NCBI RefSeq assembly: GCF_008642355.1
Contig: NZ_CP029193.1
Location: forward strand, 4,798,001-4,862,000
DNA: 64,000 bases
DNA from: Streptomyces venezuelae
GTDB taxonomy: Bacteria > Actinomycetota > Actinomycetes > Streptomycetales > Streptomycetaceae
Reading direction: 5' to 3'
A program made the position numbers and the translations under genes. Positions 1 to 9,259 of the stretch are shown here, piece after piece. Numbering within the stretch: the first letter of the stretch is position 1; each line of letters opens with the position of its first letter. The notes under the pieces were generated by a model, which was not told where the DNA came from, did no database searches, and was given only the letters and a program-made list of their open reading frames with translations.

Positions 1-309
1 GGCAAGGACGGTCAGGAGTTCGACAAGGGCGACCTCAACGAGCCGAGGATCATCGGTGAGGGCTGGAGCACCATCGCCGAGCTGAAGCTGCCGGGCGGCC
101 AGGGCCTCCCGACGGCCGGTTCGGGCGATGTCCCGCCGGACGCGCAGAAGCTCCTTGACTCGCTGGGTGACCAGGTCGACGGCAAGTTCGGCTCCGGCAC
201 GGTCTTCTCGACCCGACTCATCAACGCCCTCGTCACCGACGACGGCACCGTCTACGTAGGAGCGGTCACGAAGGACGCGCTGGTAAAGGCGGCGAACGAC
301 GCGCACTGA
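1..309 (+). CDS. C-terminal end of a secreted LolA-like protein (5' truncated by window)
   Basis: The frame is open from the first base to a TGA at 307-309, giving 102 residues with no start in the window. The end reads as a mixed beta protein with the stretches WSTIAELKLP and VFSTRLINALVTDDGTVYVG, then a short charged helix. This resembles the carboxyl end of the actinobacterial LolA-like/DUF2092 proteins that often precede an ABC exporter pair, which is exactly the context here: an ATPase gene begins 121 bases downstream. The family call rests on that resemblance and context only. An N-terminal signal or lipobox cannot be seen because it lies outside the window. Confidence 0.5.
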   Translation, partial: GKDGQEFDKGDLNEPRIIGEGWSTIAELKLPGGQGLPTAGSGDVPPDAQKLLDSLGDQVDGKFGSGTVFSTRLINALVTDDGTVYVGAVTKDALVKAANDAH

Positions 310-429
310 TGCGGCACGCGCGGCACGTCTCGCGCGTTGACGTAGGGAACGGCGGATGGAAGGTGCCTGTCGGCGCATGCCGGGGCACCTTCCGTCCGTC
401 TCGTCGCACGTGGGCAAGAGGGAGGCAAC

Positions 430-1476
430 GTGCCGGGTACCAACGGCAGCTCGGTGGGTGCGGTGGGCTCGGTGGAGCGCGCGCGCCCGGCGGGTGCAGC
501 GGGCTCGGCGGGTGCGGTGGGCTCCGTGGAGCACGTCATCGAGACGCACGCGCTGACCAAGCGGTACGGAAAGCACCTCGCTGTCGACCGGCTCGACCTC
601 ACCATCCCCGTAGGCAGCGTTTTCGGTTTCCTCGGGCCGAACGGCTCGGGCAAGACCACCACGATCCGCATGCTGATGGGCCTCATCGAGCCGACCTCCG
701 GCCGCGCCCAGGTCCTCGGCCGCCCCATGCCACGCTCCACGCGCAGTGTGCTGCCGCACGTAGGGGCGCTCATCGAGGGACCCGCCCTGTACGGCTTTCT
801 GTCGGGCCGCGACAACCTCCTGCGGTACGACTCCGCGGACCCGACCGCCGACCCGCGGACGCGCCGCGCACGGGCCGAGGCGGCACTGGACCGGGTCGGG
901 CTCACCGCGGCCGCCGGCAAGAAGGCGAAGGCGTACTCCCTCGGTATGAAGCAGCGGCTCGGGCTCGCGGCGGCGCTGCTCCAGCCGCGCAGGCTCCTCG
1001 TCCTCGACGAACCGACGAACGGCCTCGACCCGCAGGGCATGCGCGAGATCCGCACCCTGGTGCGGGAGCTGGCGGCCGAGGGCACGACCGTCTTCCTCTC
1101 CTCGCACCTCCTCGACGAGATCGAACAGGTCTGCACGCACGCGGCCGTGATGACGCGGGGCCGCCTCATCACGCAGGGTCCTGTCGCGGAGCTCGCGGCC
1201 GGTGCGCGCGGCAGGCTCGTCGTGACGACACCGGACGCAGGCGACGCGGCGCGCGTCCTGAAGGAGCACGGCGTGACGGACCTCGTCGTGTCGGACGACC
1301 GCGTCACGGGCGAACCACCGGCTCAGGACGGGTCCGGCCAGGAAATGGAGCTGGCCGAGTTGAACGCGGCACTGGTCGGTGCGGGCGTACGCGTCCGCGG
1401 CTTCGGACTCGAACGGGCCTCTCTCGAGGATGCGTTTGTGGCACTGACGGGGGAGGGGTTCGATGTCGCGGGCTGA
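430..1476 (+). CDS. ABC transporter ATP-binding protein (exporter type)
   Basis: A 348-residue ATPase that should energise the permease encoded directly downstream. Walker A (GPNGSGKTT) is at about residues 69-77, the signature YSLGMKQRLGLA at 169-180, Walker B LLVLDEP at 189-195 and the H-switch LSSH at 223-226. The GTG start at 430 is chosen for the purine-rich site GAGGGAGG just upstream. The first 34 residues are a Gly/Ala/Val/Ser-rich repeat (GAVGSVE occurs twice) not typical of the family, so a start nearer EHVIETHALTKRYG (about residue 34) is possible. The substrate is unknown; single-gene ATPase/permease pairs of this type are usually drug, bacitracin or lipid exporters. Confidence 0.9.
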   Translation: MPGTNGSSVGAVGSVERARPAGAAGSAGAVGSVEHVIETHALTKRYGKHLAVDRLDLTIPVGSVFGFLGPNGSGKTTTIRMLMGLIEPTSGRAQVLGRPMPRSTRSVLPHVGALIEGPALYGFLSGRDNLLRYDSADPTADPRTRRARAEAALDRVGLTAAAGKKAKAYSLGMKQRLGLAAALLQPRRLLVLDEPTNGLDPQGMREIRTLVRELAAEGTTVFLSSHLLDEIEQVCTHAAVMTRGRLITQGPVAELAAGARGRLVVTTPDAGDAARVLKEHGVTDLVVSDDRVTGEPPAQDGSGQEMELAELNAALVGAGVRVRGFGLERASLEDAFVALTGEGFDVAG

Positions 1477-2395
1477 GACGGTCGAGGCGGCCGGGGTCAC
1501 GGAAGGCGAGAGCACCTCCGACCCGGCGTCGGCGGGTGCCGGGCGGGAGACGCGGTGGATCTGGACGCTCGGCCTGTTCCGCAGCGAGCTGGGGATCACC
1601 TTCCGCCGCTGGCGGACCCTCGCACTGCTCGGCGTGCTGGCCGCCGTGCCGATCCTCGTCGGCATCGCTGTCAAGATCGAGACCAGCGACGGCTCCACGA
1701 TCGGCGGAGGCGGTGAGGAAGGCGGGCCCGCTTTCATCGCACAGATCACCAACAACGGCCTGTTCCTGGTCTTCACGGCCCTCGCCGCGACCCTGCCGGT
1801 CTTCCTGCCGATGGCGATCGGTGTCGTCGCGGGGGACGCGGTCGCGGGTGAGGCCAGCGCGGGCACGCTGCGCTACCTGCTCGTCGCGCCCGCGGGGCGG
1901 ACCCGGCTGCTCCTCGTGAAGTACGCGACCACGCTGACGTTCTGCCTGGTCGCGACTCTGGTCGTGGCCGCGTCCGCGCTCGCGACCGGTGCGCTGCTCT
2001 TCCCGCTCGGCGAGGTCACCACGATCTCCGGCACCCGTATGAGCTTCGGTGAAGGGCTGCTGAGAGCCCTGATGATCGCCTTGGTGGTCGCCGTGTCACT
2101 GATCGGGGTGGCGGCGCTCGGGCTGTTCGTGTCGACGCTCACGAGCAGCGGCATCGCCGCCATGGCGACGACCGTCGGCCTGCTGATCACGGTCCAGATC
2201 CTGGACCAGATCCCGCAGCTCCACGCCCTCCACCCGTACTTCTTCTCGCACTACTGGCTGTCCTTCGCCGATCTGATGCGTGAGCCCGTCTACTGGGACG
2301 ACATCATCAAGAACCTGCAGATGCAGGGGCTGTACGCGGCCGTGTTCGGCTCGGCCGCGTGGGCACGGTTCGGGGCGAAGGACGTCATGGCGTAG
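1463..2395 (+). CDS. ABC-2-type transporter permease
   Basis: A 310-residue polytopic membrane protein with about six hydrophobic spans after a hydrophilic amino end of roughly 45 residues. The ATG at 1463 follows GGGGAGG and overlaps the ATPase stop by 14 bases, so the two genes are translationally coupled and form one exporter. The motif VAGDAVAGEASAGTLRYLL after the second span is typical of ABC-2 permeases. The last codons and the stop lie inside a 15-base tandem repeat that continues past the gene (see 2380-2421), so the carboxyl terminus may have been altered by a recent duplication. Confidence 0.9.
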   Translation: MSRAETVEAAGVTEGESTSDPASAGAGRETRWIWTLGLFRSELGITFRRWRTLALLGVLAAVPILVGIAVKIETSDGSTIGGGGEEGGPAFIAQITNNGLFLVFTALAATLPVFLPMAIGVVAGDAVAGEASAGTLRYLLVAPAGRTRLLLVKYATTLTFCLVATLVVAASALATGALLFPLGEVTTISGTRMSFGEGLLRALMIALVVAVSLIGVAALGLFVSTLTSSGIAAMATTVGLLITVQILDQIPQLHALHPYFFSHYWLSFADLMREPVYWDDIIKNLQMQGLYAAVFGSAAWARFGAKDVMA

Positions 2396-2421
2396 GACGT
2401 GATGGCGTAGGACGTGGCATC
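2380..2421 (+). repeat. 15-bp tandem repeat across the permease stop codon
   Basis: GGACGTCATGGCGTA at 2380-2394 is followed by GGACGTGATGGCGTA at 2395-2409 and a partial third copy GGACGTGGC. The permease stop codon TAG (2393-2395) sits at the first junction. Confidence 0.8.
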
Positions 2422-2485
2422 GCAGGTGAGGGAGTCCCAGGCGCGGGGGCGCAGGCGCGTGGTGGCGTAGAGGTCCCCGTTCGCC

Positions 2486-3079
2486 TCAGCTGTCGTAGGG
2501 GTAGCGGGCCAGCGGCGGCTCCTGGGCGAAGAAGGTCTTGGCGCGCGCCAGGGCCTCGGCGTCCTCCAGGACGTGGCCGGGCCTGGTGCCGTTGCCCAGC
2601 AGGACGCCGCCGAAGTGCATGGGGAAGAAGGCGGCCGTGTTGCGGAGCGTGCCGATCAGCGGCTCGGCGACCTCCTCCTCACGGTGCGCGAGTGCAGTGA
2701 CGCCCCACAGGGTGCGGCCCTTGAGGGTGTCCTGGAAGGCGACCTCAGGAGTCTCCAGCCATGCGTCCCAGTAGTCGAGGTAACGCTTCACGGTGGCCGA
2801 GAGGGAGTACCAGTACAGGGGCGACACGATGACGATGTCCGTGGCCTCCAGAGTGGCGTCCAGAAGCTCCGCTTCGTTGTCGCCGACGGGGCGGGGGCGT
2901 GCCCGGGGGCGGCTGTCGTCGTGGCGCCGGTCCTCGAAGTCGGGCAGGGGCAGATCCGCCAGGTTCAGCCAGCGCTGCTCTACGTCGGAGGGGAGCTGCT
3001 CGGCCGCCTTGCGGGCCAGGATCTCGGAGTTGCCCTCGGGGCGTGCGCTGCCGAGGACGAAGAGGAACTTGCGGGTCAT
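2486..3079 (-). CDS. NADPH-dependent FMN reductase / flavodoxin-like NAD(P)H oxidoreductase
   Basis: A 197-residue flavodoxin-fold protein. The phosphate-binding loop GSARPEGNS is near residues 9-17 and the second FMN loop SPLYWYSLSATVKRYLDYW near 80-98, the pattern of the NADPH-dependent FMN reductase/Isf family, which reduces FMN, quinones or azo compounds in the cytoplasm. The start at 3079 (MTRKFLF) is preferred to the longer frame from 3130 because GGGGGA lies just upstream of it and the longer form would read through the promoter. The gene has its own promoter with a palindrome over the -10 box and is not in an operon with the upstream peptidase gene. Confidence 0.85.
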   Translation of the reverse strand: MTRKFLFVLGSARPEGNSEILARKAAEQLPSDVEQRWLNLADLPLPDFEDRRHDDSRPRARPRPVGDNEAELLDATLEATDIVIVSPLYWYSLSATVKRYLDYWDAWLETPEVAFQDTLKGRTLWGVTALAHREEEVAEPLIGTLRNTAAFFPMHFGGVLLGNGTRPGHVLEDAEALARAKTFFAQEPPLARYPYDS

Positions 3080-3100
3080 GGAAATCCCCCTGGATGCAGG

Positions 3101-3133
3101 TGCTTGCACGTGCACTATATGCACACGCAAGCA
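3101..3133 (-). promoter_or_regulatory. Promoter with overlapping operator-like palindrome
   Basis: Arms TGCTTGCACGTGCA (3101-3114) and TGCACACGCAAGCA (3120-3133) are inverted repeats matching at 12 of 14 positions around a 5-base centre. Read on the minus strand the centre contains TATAGT, a good -10 box about 40 bases upstream of the reductase start, with TGGACC as a possible -35 at 18-base spacing. A dimeric repressor bound here would block the polymerase. No regulator gene is adjacent. Confidence 0.65.
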
Positions 3134-3140
3134 ACGCGGT

Positions 3141-3255
3141 CCAGGGGGTATCTCGCTCGTGGGTTGCAGGCTGCAGGCTGCAGCGGCCAGGGGGATATCT
3201 CGGTCAGGGGCTGCGGCGGTTCAGGGGGATATCCCGATCAGGGGCTACAGCACCC
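3141..3255. repeat. Three degenerate repeats with CAGGGGGATATC core
   Basis: The core CCAGGGGG(A)TATCTCG begins near 3141, 3187 and 3221. Each is followed by a CTGC-rich tract, giving units of about 34-46 bases. An inverted copy of CCAGGGGGAT lies at the reductase ribosome-binding site near 3081-3093. Confidence 0.7.
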
Positions 3256-3268
3256 ACAGTCTCCGCGC

Positions 3269-4507
<1,239 letters not shown>

Positions 4508-6094
4508 CTACGGGCGTACGTGGACGACCCACCCTGGCGCGTACGTGTCGGGTACGCGGTGGCGGGGCCAGGAGCGGGCCCAGGGCGGGGGTTCCGCTTC
4601 GCGCATGACCAGGGCGGTGGGACGGCGTGCGTCACCGGCGCGGCCGGGGAAACAGCCCGCTACGTAGGCGACGGGAATGACGGAGGTGTTGCCGCGCAGG
4701 ACGCAGGGGGGAGGCGCCCCGTTCCGCGGGGTTTCGTGGGTGGAGGGTTTCCCTCCGACGCCGTGCTCGTGCAGGACTTCGGCGACCCGGGCCCAGTCGC
4801 CGCGGGCACCCGCCTGGATCTTGGCGTTGCCGTGGGCGAGGGGGAGTTGGACGGCGAGATGCCCGGCGAGGGCCAGCCCCAGAGCGGCGAAGCCGATACG
4901 TGGCCGACGGGACGCACGGACGGCGTCGACGAGCGCGAGTACGCCGAGGGCGGCGACCGGGGCCAGCAGGGCGTGTGCAGGGGCGAGGAAGCGTGGGGCG
5001 GCGTAGGGGACGAGGGCGAGGTAGGGGAGGGCGACGGACAGGGCGGCGACCGTGGCGAGCAGACACCCGCGGAGGGTCGTGGTGCCGGACTGGGGTGGCC
5101 CACCCTGGTGCTCCCGGCGCGCGTCGCGGGCCGTGTGGGGAGTGCCGCGATCTCCACTGCTCCGCGTTCTTCGCCCTCCGCTACGCGTGTCCGGACTGGC
5201 GGCACGCGTTCTTCGCCCTCCACCGCGCGTGCCCCCACTTCCGGCGCGCGCACTCCAGAGCCCCACTGTCACCAGCAAGGGCAGCACGAGCCACCACTCC
5301 GCCGAGAGTGGGCGGACGGTGTCGCCGTCGCAGGGGCGGCAGAGGAGCGGCCCGTCCATGACGGTGAAGTGGTGGACGACGGAGAGCAGAGGACGCAGCT
5401 CCCCCTGCACTTCACTGGCCTCCGTCAGCCGGGCGCGGACCCCGCCGAACCGGACGTACGCCTCGACGATCCACGGCAGCACGCCTGCCGCGAGCCCACC
5501 CAGCACAGCGAGGACGCGGCTCCAACTCCGCCAGTCCGGCACCAGCAACGTGGCGGCCAGGAGAGGCGCGCCGAGGGCGACACCGTCGTTGGGTCGCATC
5601 AGGATCGCCAGGGCGAGGCCGCCGACGACTCCGGCGCAGGTCACGGGGGACTGACGTGACCGCAGGAAGAGTCCGACCGCCCCGACGGCGCCCATGGCGG
5701 TGTAGTGGTTGGGCATCGCCGCGCCGGCGTAGAACAGCACGAACCACAGCCCGCCGTAGAGCGCGGCGGCGACCGCGGCCGCCGAAGGGCGGCCGAGGAA
5801 CCGCAGCCAGGGCCGGAACCCCGCATAGAGAGCGGTCGTCGCGAGCAGCGTCAGCCACACCCTGAGCAGCACGACGGAGTCGCTCCAGGCGGCCACCGGC
5901 GCGATGAGGAACGGCACGCCTCGCGTGCGCGGCGCGCTGAACGGAGTGGCGGGGGCGTACGGCGAGAAGTGGCTCGCGTAGACGGTCTCGTCCCAGCCGA
6001 GGGGCAGGGTGAGCGGTACGAGGACGAGGGACAGCACGGCGAAGGCACCGCAGACGCCCAGGAGGAGGTGATGGGGGCGCGGCTGCGGTGCCAT
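4508..6094 (-). CDS. Polytopic membrane protein, GT-C glycosyltransferase type
   Basis: A 528-residue protein with about ten hydrophobic spans and an early extracytoplasmic loop containing LGWDETVYASHF. An acidic residue in the first large loop after helix 1 is the hallmark of GT-C enzymes such as ArnT and mannosyltransferases, which use polyprenyl-phosphate sugars. About residues 280-330 form a Gly/Arg/Thr-rich insert (TRGGGRRTRAASPDTRSGG) that looks disordered. A soluble tail follows the last span and ends HVRP. The ATG at 6094 follows AGGAAGG; the frame is open to 6193 but without a ribosome-binding site there. The acceptor is unknown, and the glycosyltransferase call is by architecture only. 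Confidence 0.65.
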   Translation of the reverse strand: MAPQPRPHHLLLGVCGAFAVLSLVLVPLTLPLGWDETVYASHFSPYAPATPFSAPRTRGVPFLIAPVAAWSDSVVLLRVWLTLLATTALYAGFRPWLRFLGRPSAAAVAAALYGGLWFVLFYAGAAMPNHYTAMGAVGAVGLFLRSRQSPVTCAGVVGGLALAILMRPNDGVALGAPLLAATLLVPDWRSWSRVLAVLGGLAAGVLPWIVEAYVRFGGVRARLTEASEVQGELRPLLSVVHHFTVMDGPLLCRPCDGDTVRPLSAEWWLVLPLLVTVGLWSARAGSGGTRGGGRRTRAASPDTRSGGRRTRSSGDRGTPHTARDARREHQGGPPQSGTTTLRGCLLATVAALSVALPYLALVPYAAPRFLAPAHALLAPVAALGVLALVDAVRASRRPRIGFAALGLALAGHLAVQLPLAHGNAKIQAGARGDWARVAEVLHEHGVGGKPSTHETPRNGAPPPCVLRGNTSVIPVAYVAGCFPGRAGDARRPTALVMREAEPPPWARSWPRHRVPDTYAPGWVVHVRP

Positions 6095-6144
6095 GAGGCG
6101 GCCTTCCTGGTCCGATGTGCCGGGGTCACCTGTGCGGCGGCGTG

Positions 6145-6597
6145 TCAGTGCACACAGAACTCGTTCCCCTCCGGGTCCGTCATGAGCACCCACTCGCCTC
6201 CCGGCTCCTTGACGTGCCGTTCCACGGTGGCGCCGAGCGCTTCAAGGCGGGTCACCTGGTCCGCACGGGTCCCCGGCTCGCTGTGCACGTCGATGTGGAG
6301 TCGGTTCTTGCCGGTCTTGGCCTCGGGCACGCGTTGGAAGAGGATCCGGCGGCCGAGACCGGTACCGCTCGCCTCGTCGTACGGGTCGTCGGGGTGCCGG
6401 ACGGCGATCAGGTCCCGCCAGGCACGGCGGCCGCGGAACTCGAGGGTCGCGGCTTCGGGGGCGGCGCCGAGGCCGAGCAGGCGCTCGATCAGCGCGCTGT
6501 TGTCCTCGATCTCGTAGCCCAACGTCTCCGCCCAGAAAGCGGCTTGGGCGTGCGGGTCGGCGGCGTCGATGACGAGCTTCCAGTGCAAGGTGGTCAT
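6145..6597 (-). CDS. VOC-family (glyoxalase/bleomycin-resistance fold) protein
   Basis: A 150-residue protein with two beta-alpha-beta-beta-beta modules. LHWKLVIDAADPHAQAAFWAE opens the first, NRLHIDVHSE lies in the second, and it ends GGEWVLMTDPEGNEFCVH. The closing DPEGNEFCV motif is characteristic of the actinobacterial glyoxalase_6 subgroup. The substrate is unknown. The ATG at 6597 has no ribosome-binding site, but TATAAC lies 8 bases before it on the minus strand, so the transcript probably starts at the ATG (leaderless). It lies 50 bases upstream of the membrane-protein start at 6094 and could be cotranscribed with it. Confidence 0.85.
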   Translation of the reverse strand: MTTLHWKLVIDAADPHAQAAFWAETLGYEIEDNSALIERLLGLGAAPEAATLEFRGRRAWRDLIAVRHPDDPYDEASGTGLGRRILFQRVPEAKTGKNRLHIDVHSEPGTRADQVTRLEALGATVERHVKEPGGEWVLMTDPEGNEFCVH

Positions 6598-6619
6598 GGT
6601 AACCAGTTATAGCGGTTAC
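6598..6619 (-). promoter_or_regulatory. Leaderless promoter flanked by 6-bp inverted repeat
   Basis: GTAACC (6599-6604) and GGTTAC (6614-6619) flank the -10 box TATAAC read on the minus strand. The gene's ATG is at the expected transcription start, and no clear -35 was found. Confidence 0.5.
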
Positions 6620-6774
6620 GCGGGTCCCCTGCACGTCTTTCGCGATGAACTGTCGTCGATGCCCTGCTGCCGCCGAACTGCCGCCACCTAAGGGGCGTTT
6701 GCGGGGTGGGTCGGGGTGATCCCGGATCGTGCGGCGGTGAGGCAGGCGTCACTCTGGAATTGCGCGGGAGTCCG

Positions 6775-6960
6775 GACTCGCACGGCGGACCGCGGATGGC
6801 GGCCGCGAACCGATGGCCGCGAACCGAGGGCCGAGAAAGGAGGGCTGAGAACGGAGAACCGCGATCCAACGAGCGCGAACCGAGGGCCGCGAACCGAGAA
6901 CTGCGGTCCGACAAACGCGAGCCGAGGGCCGAGAACCGGGGCCGCGAATCGCGAAGTACG
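6775..6960. repeat. Degenerate tandem repeat, core GAACCGAGGGCCG
   Basis: The region between the divergent VOC and membrane-protein genes (6598-6987, 390 bases without a gene) is largely built from imperfect copies of a 12-15 base unit, CGAACCGAGGGCCGC or CGAGAACCG. About ten copies are recognisable. All frames stay open through it, which explains several spurious ORFs of Arg/Glu/Asn-rich sequence. Confidence 0.7.
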
Positions 6961-6987
6961 AATGACGACAGGAGGGGGGAGCGGAAC

Positions 6988-8067
6988 ATGAGGCACAGGC
7001 GCTCACTCGTGCGCGTCGCGGACGCGGCCACCTACGTCAACCTCTTCGCCCTGACCGGCATCGCCACGGTCCTCATCACCCGTGCCTTCCTGGCCCAGGC
7101 GGGCTATCCCAAACTGGGCGGGGGCGGCGACAGCTCGCTGCACATCGCCCACATGCTGTGGGGCGGGCTGCTGATGATGGCCGCGATCCTGCTCACGCTC
7201 GGCTTCCTCGGCGTAGGAGCCCGGCTCGCCGGCGCCGTCGTCGGCGGCATCGGCTTCGGTCTCTTCATCGACGAGGTCGGCAAACAGATCACGGACGAGC
7301 CGGGCTACTTCTACCAACCGGCCGCCGGGATCATCTACCTGAGCTTCGCACTGCTGCTCCTCCTCACCCACCTCATACGCCGCCGCGCCGCGCAGAGCAC
7401 CGGCCTCGACGCGCGACAGCGCTCCGTGCACGCCGCCGACCTCGCGTTGACCGGTGTCGCCGACGGGCTCACCGCCGAGCAGCGCCGCGCGGCACTGCGC
7501 CTCGTCGAGGGCTCGGACAGTGAGGTGGACGCGGCACTCGCACGGCTGATCGCCGCCGCACCGGACCGTCCGCCCGCGGCGCCCGCGTGGTGGCGGAGGT
7601 GGGCATCCGGCGTGGGACGCGCACTGCGATGGCTGGCGCGGACCAGGATCGCGCTCGCTCTGGCCGTGCTCTGCCTGCTGACCGAAGCTCTGCTGTTCTC
7701 CGTCTGGATGTCCGTGGACCTCTTCGCAGGACAGCTGACGCGGGAGCCCCAGCCGGGCGCCCACCTCGCGGTCGCGCTCACCGAAGTGGTCTCGGCGGTC
7801 CTGGGGATCATCGGGCTGATACGTCTGCGCAGCGACCGGGCGACGGCTTTCCGGCTCTTTCAGGCGGCATTGCTCGCGGACATGTTCATCGGCCAGATAT
7901 TCAAGTTCACGATGGACCAGTTCGCCGCGGTGGTGGAGCTGGGCGTCGACCTGGCCCTGCTCTGGGTGATATCCGCGTTCCTCAGCGCGCAGCGCACCCC
8001 GACCGGAGCCAACCAGACCCCCGCCTCCACCCCCGTACCCGCCCCCGCGACGACCCGCACGGTGTAG
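6988..8067 (+). CDS. Integral membrane protein of unknown function
   Basis: 359 residues. After a short basic amino end there are about four hydrophobic spans to residue 130. A soluble middle segment follows (about 135-205, with EVDAALARLIAAAPDR), then about four more spans, and a Pro/Thr-rich tail. I do not recognise the family. The ATG at 6988 follows GGAGGGGGGA; the frame is open back to 6706, but that part lies in the tandem repeat region and is unlikely to be translated. It converges with rarD, with only 6 bases between the stops. Confidence 0.8.
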   Translation: MRHRRSLVRVADAATYVNLFALTGIATVLITRAFLAQAGYPKLGGGGDSSLHIAHMLWGGLLMMAAILLTLGFLGVGARLAGAVVGGIGFGLFIDEVGKQITDEPGYFYQPAAGIIYLSFALLLLLTHLIRRRAAQSTGLDARQRSVHAADLALTGVADGLTAEQRRAALRLVEGSDSEVDAALARLIAAAPDRPPAAPAWWRRWASGVGRALRWLARTRIALALAVLCLLTEALLFSVWMSVDLFAGQLTREPQPGAHLAVALTEVVSAVLGIIGLIRLRSDRATAFRLFQAALLADMFIGQIFKFTMDQFAAVVELGVDLALLWVISAFLSAQRTPTGANQTPASTPVPAPATTRTV

Positions 8068-8073
8068 TCGTCG

Positions 8074-9168
8074 TCACGGGCGGCCACGGTCTCCCGTTGC
8101 TTCACCCGCAAGTTCAGGTCCTGGGCGGTGAGTGGGAGCGGACTGCGTGCCTCCCGCCTCAACCACCGACGCCGTCGCCCCCGTCGCCCCCGTCGCGGTT
8201 GCCGTGGCCGAAGACGTACCCGCCGCCGTCGCCGCCACCCGCGCCGCCGCGAGGCGGGACGCGTTGCGGCGGGCCGTGCGGAGGGCGTCCCAGGTCAGGA
8301 GGGAGAGGGCGAGCCAGACCAGGGCGAAGCCCGCCCAGCGCTCGGGGGGCATGGCCTCGTGGAAGTACAGGATGCCGAGAAGGAACTGGAAGACGGGAGC
8401 GAGGTATTGGAGGAGACCCAGCGTCGAGAGCGGTACACGGATGGCCGCCGCTCCGAAGCAGACCAAAGGCGCGGCGGTCACGACGCCGGTCGCCGCGAGC
8501 AGCGCCGCGTGCCCCGCACCCTCCGTGCCGAAGACGATGTCGCCCTGTGTGGCGAGCCACACCAGGTAGCCGACGGCCGGCAGGAACTGGACGGCGGTCT
8601 CGGCGGCGAGGGACTCCAGGCCGCCGAGGTTGACCTTCTTCTTCACCAGCCCGTACGTCGCGAAGGTGAAGGCGAGGCAGAGGGAGATCCACGGCGGCCT
8701 GCCATAGCCGAACGCGAGGACGAGCACCGCGGCGAAGCCGACGCCGACCGCCGCCCACTGCACCGGCCGCAGCCGCTCGCCGAGGAGCAGGACGCCCATG
8801 GCGATGGTGACGAGCGGGTTGATGAAGTAGCCGAGGGAGGCTTCGACGACGTGGCCGGAGTTCACGGACCAGATGTAGACGCCCCAGTTGACGGTGATGA
8901 CCGCCGCGGCGATCGTCACCAGTCCCAGCCTGCGCGGCTGGCGGAGCAGCTCGCGCGCCCAGTCCCAGCGACGTATGAAGAGCAGCGCGATGCCCACCAC
9001 CACGAGGGACCAGGCCATCCGGTGGGCGAGGATCTCCGCGGCGCCCGCCGGTTTGAGGAGCGGCCAGAAGAGGGGGACGAGGCCCCACATCCCGTAGGCG
9101 GCGAAGCCGTTCAGCAGCCCGGCACGCTGCTCGCTCTTTACCGACTTCCCGGCTGCTCCGCTGTCCAC
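8074..9168 (-). CDS. rarD: RarD-type EamA transporter
   Basis: A 364-residue member of the drug/metabolite transporter superfamily with ten predicted spans in two EamA halves. RarD hallmarks include LLNGFAAYGMWGLVPLFWPLL at the start, EILAHRMAWS, and LLQYLAPVFQFLLGILYFHEAMPPERWAGFALVWLAL near the end. The cargo of RarD proteins is not firmly established. The GTG at 9168 is chosen for GAGGAGG just upstream; the frame is open to 9240. The tail after the last span (about 300-364) is Ala/Thr-rich with repeated ATATATGATGATAS-type sequence, longer than in typical RarD. Confidence 0.85.
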   Translation of the reverse strand: MDSGAAGKSVKSEQRAGLLNGFAAYGMWGLVPLFWPLLKPAGAAEILAHRMAWSLVVVGIALLFIRRWDWARELLRQPRRLGLVTIAAAVITVNWGVYIWSVNSGHVVEASLGYFINPLVTIAMGVLLLGERLRPVQWAAVGVGFAAVLVLAFGYGRPPWISLCLAFTFATYGLVKKKVNLGGLESLAAETAVQFLPAVGYLVWLATQGDIVFGTEGAGHAALLAATGVVTAAPLVCFGAAAIRVPLSTLGLLQYLAPVFQFLLGILYFHEAMPPERWAGFALVWLALSLLTWDALRTARRNASRLAAARVAATAAGTSSATATATGATGATASVVEAGGTQSAPTHRPGPELAGEATGDRGRP

Positions 9169-9259
9169 GGCTCCTCCTCGATGCACGGCAGTCCCACTGC
9201 TGCCGCACTGAAGGTAGCGCCGCGAGCCCTCGCCTGTCATGCCCGTAAACGGGAGACAG

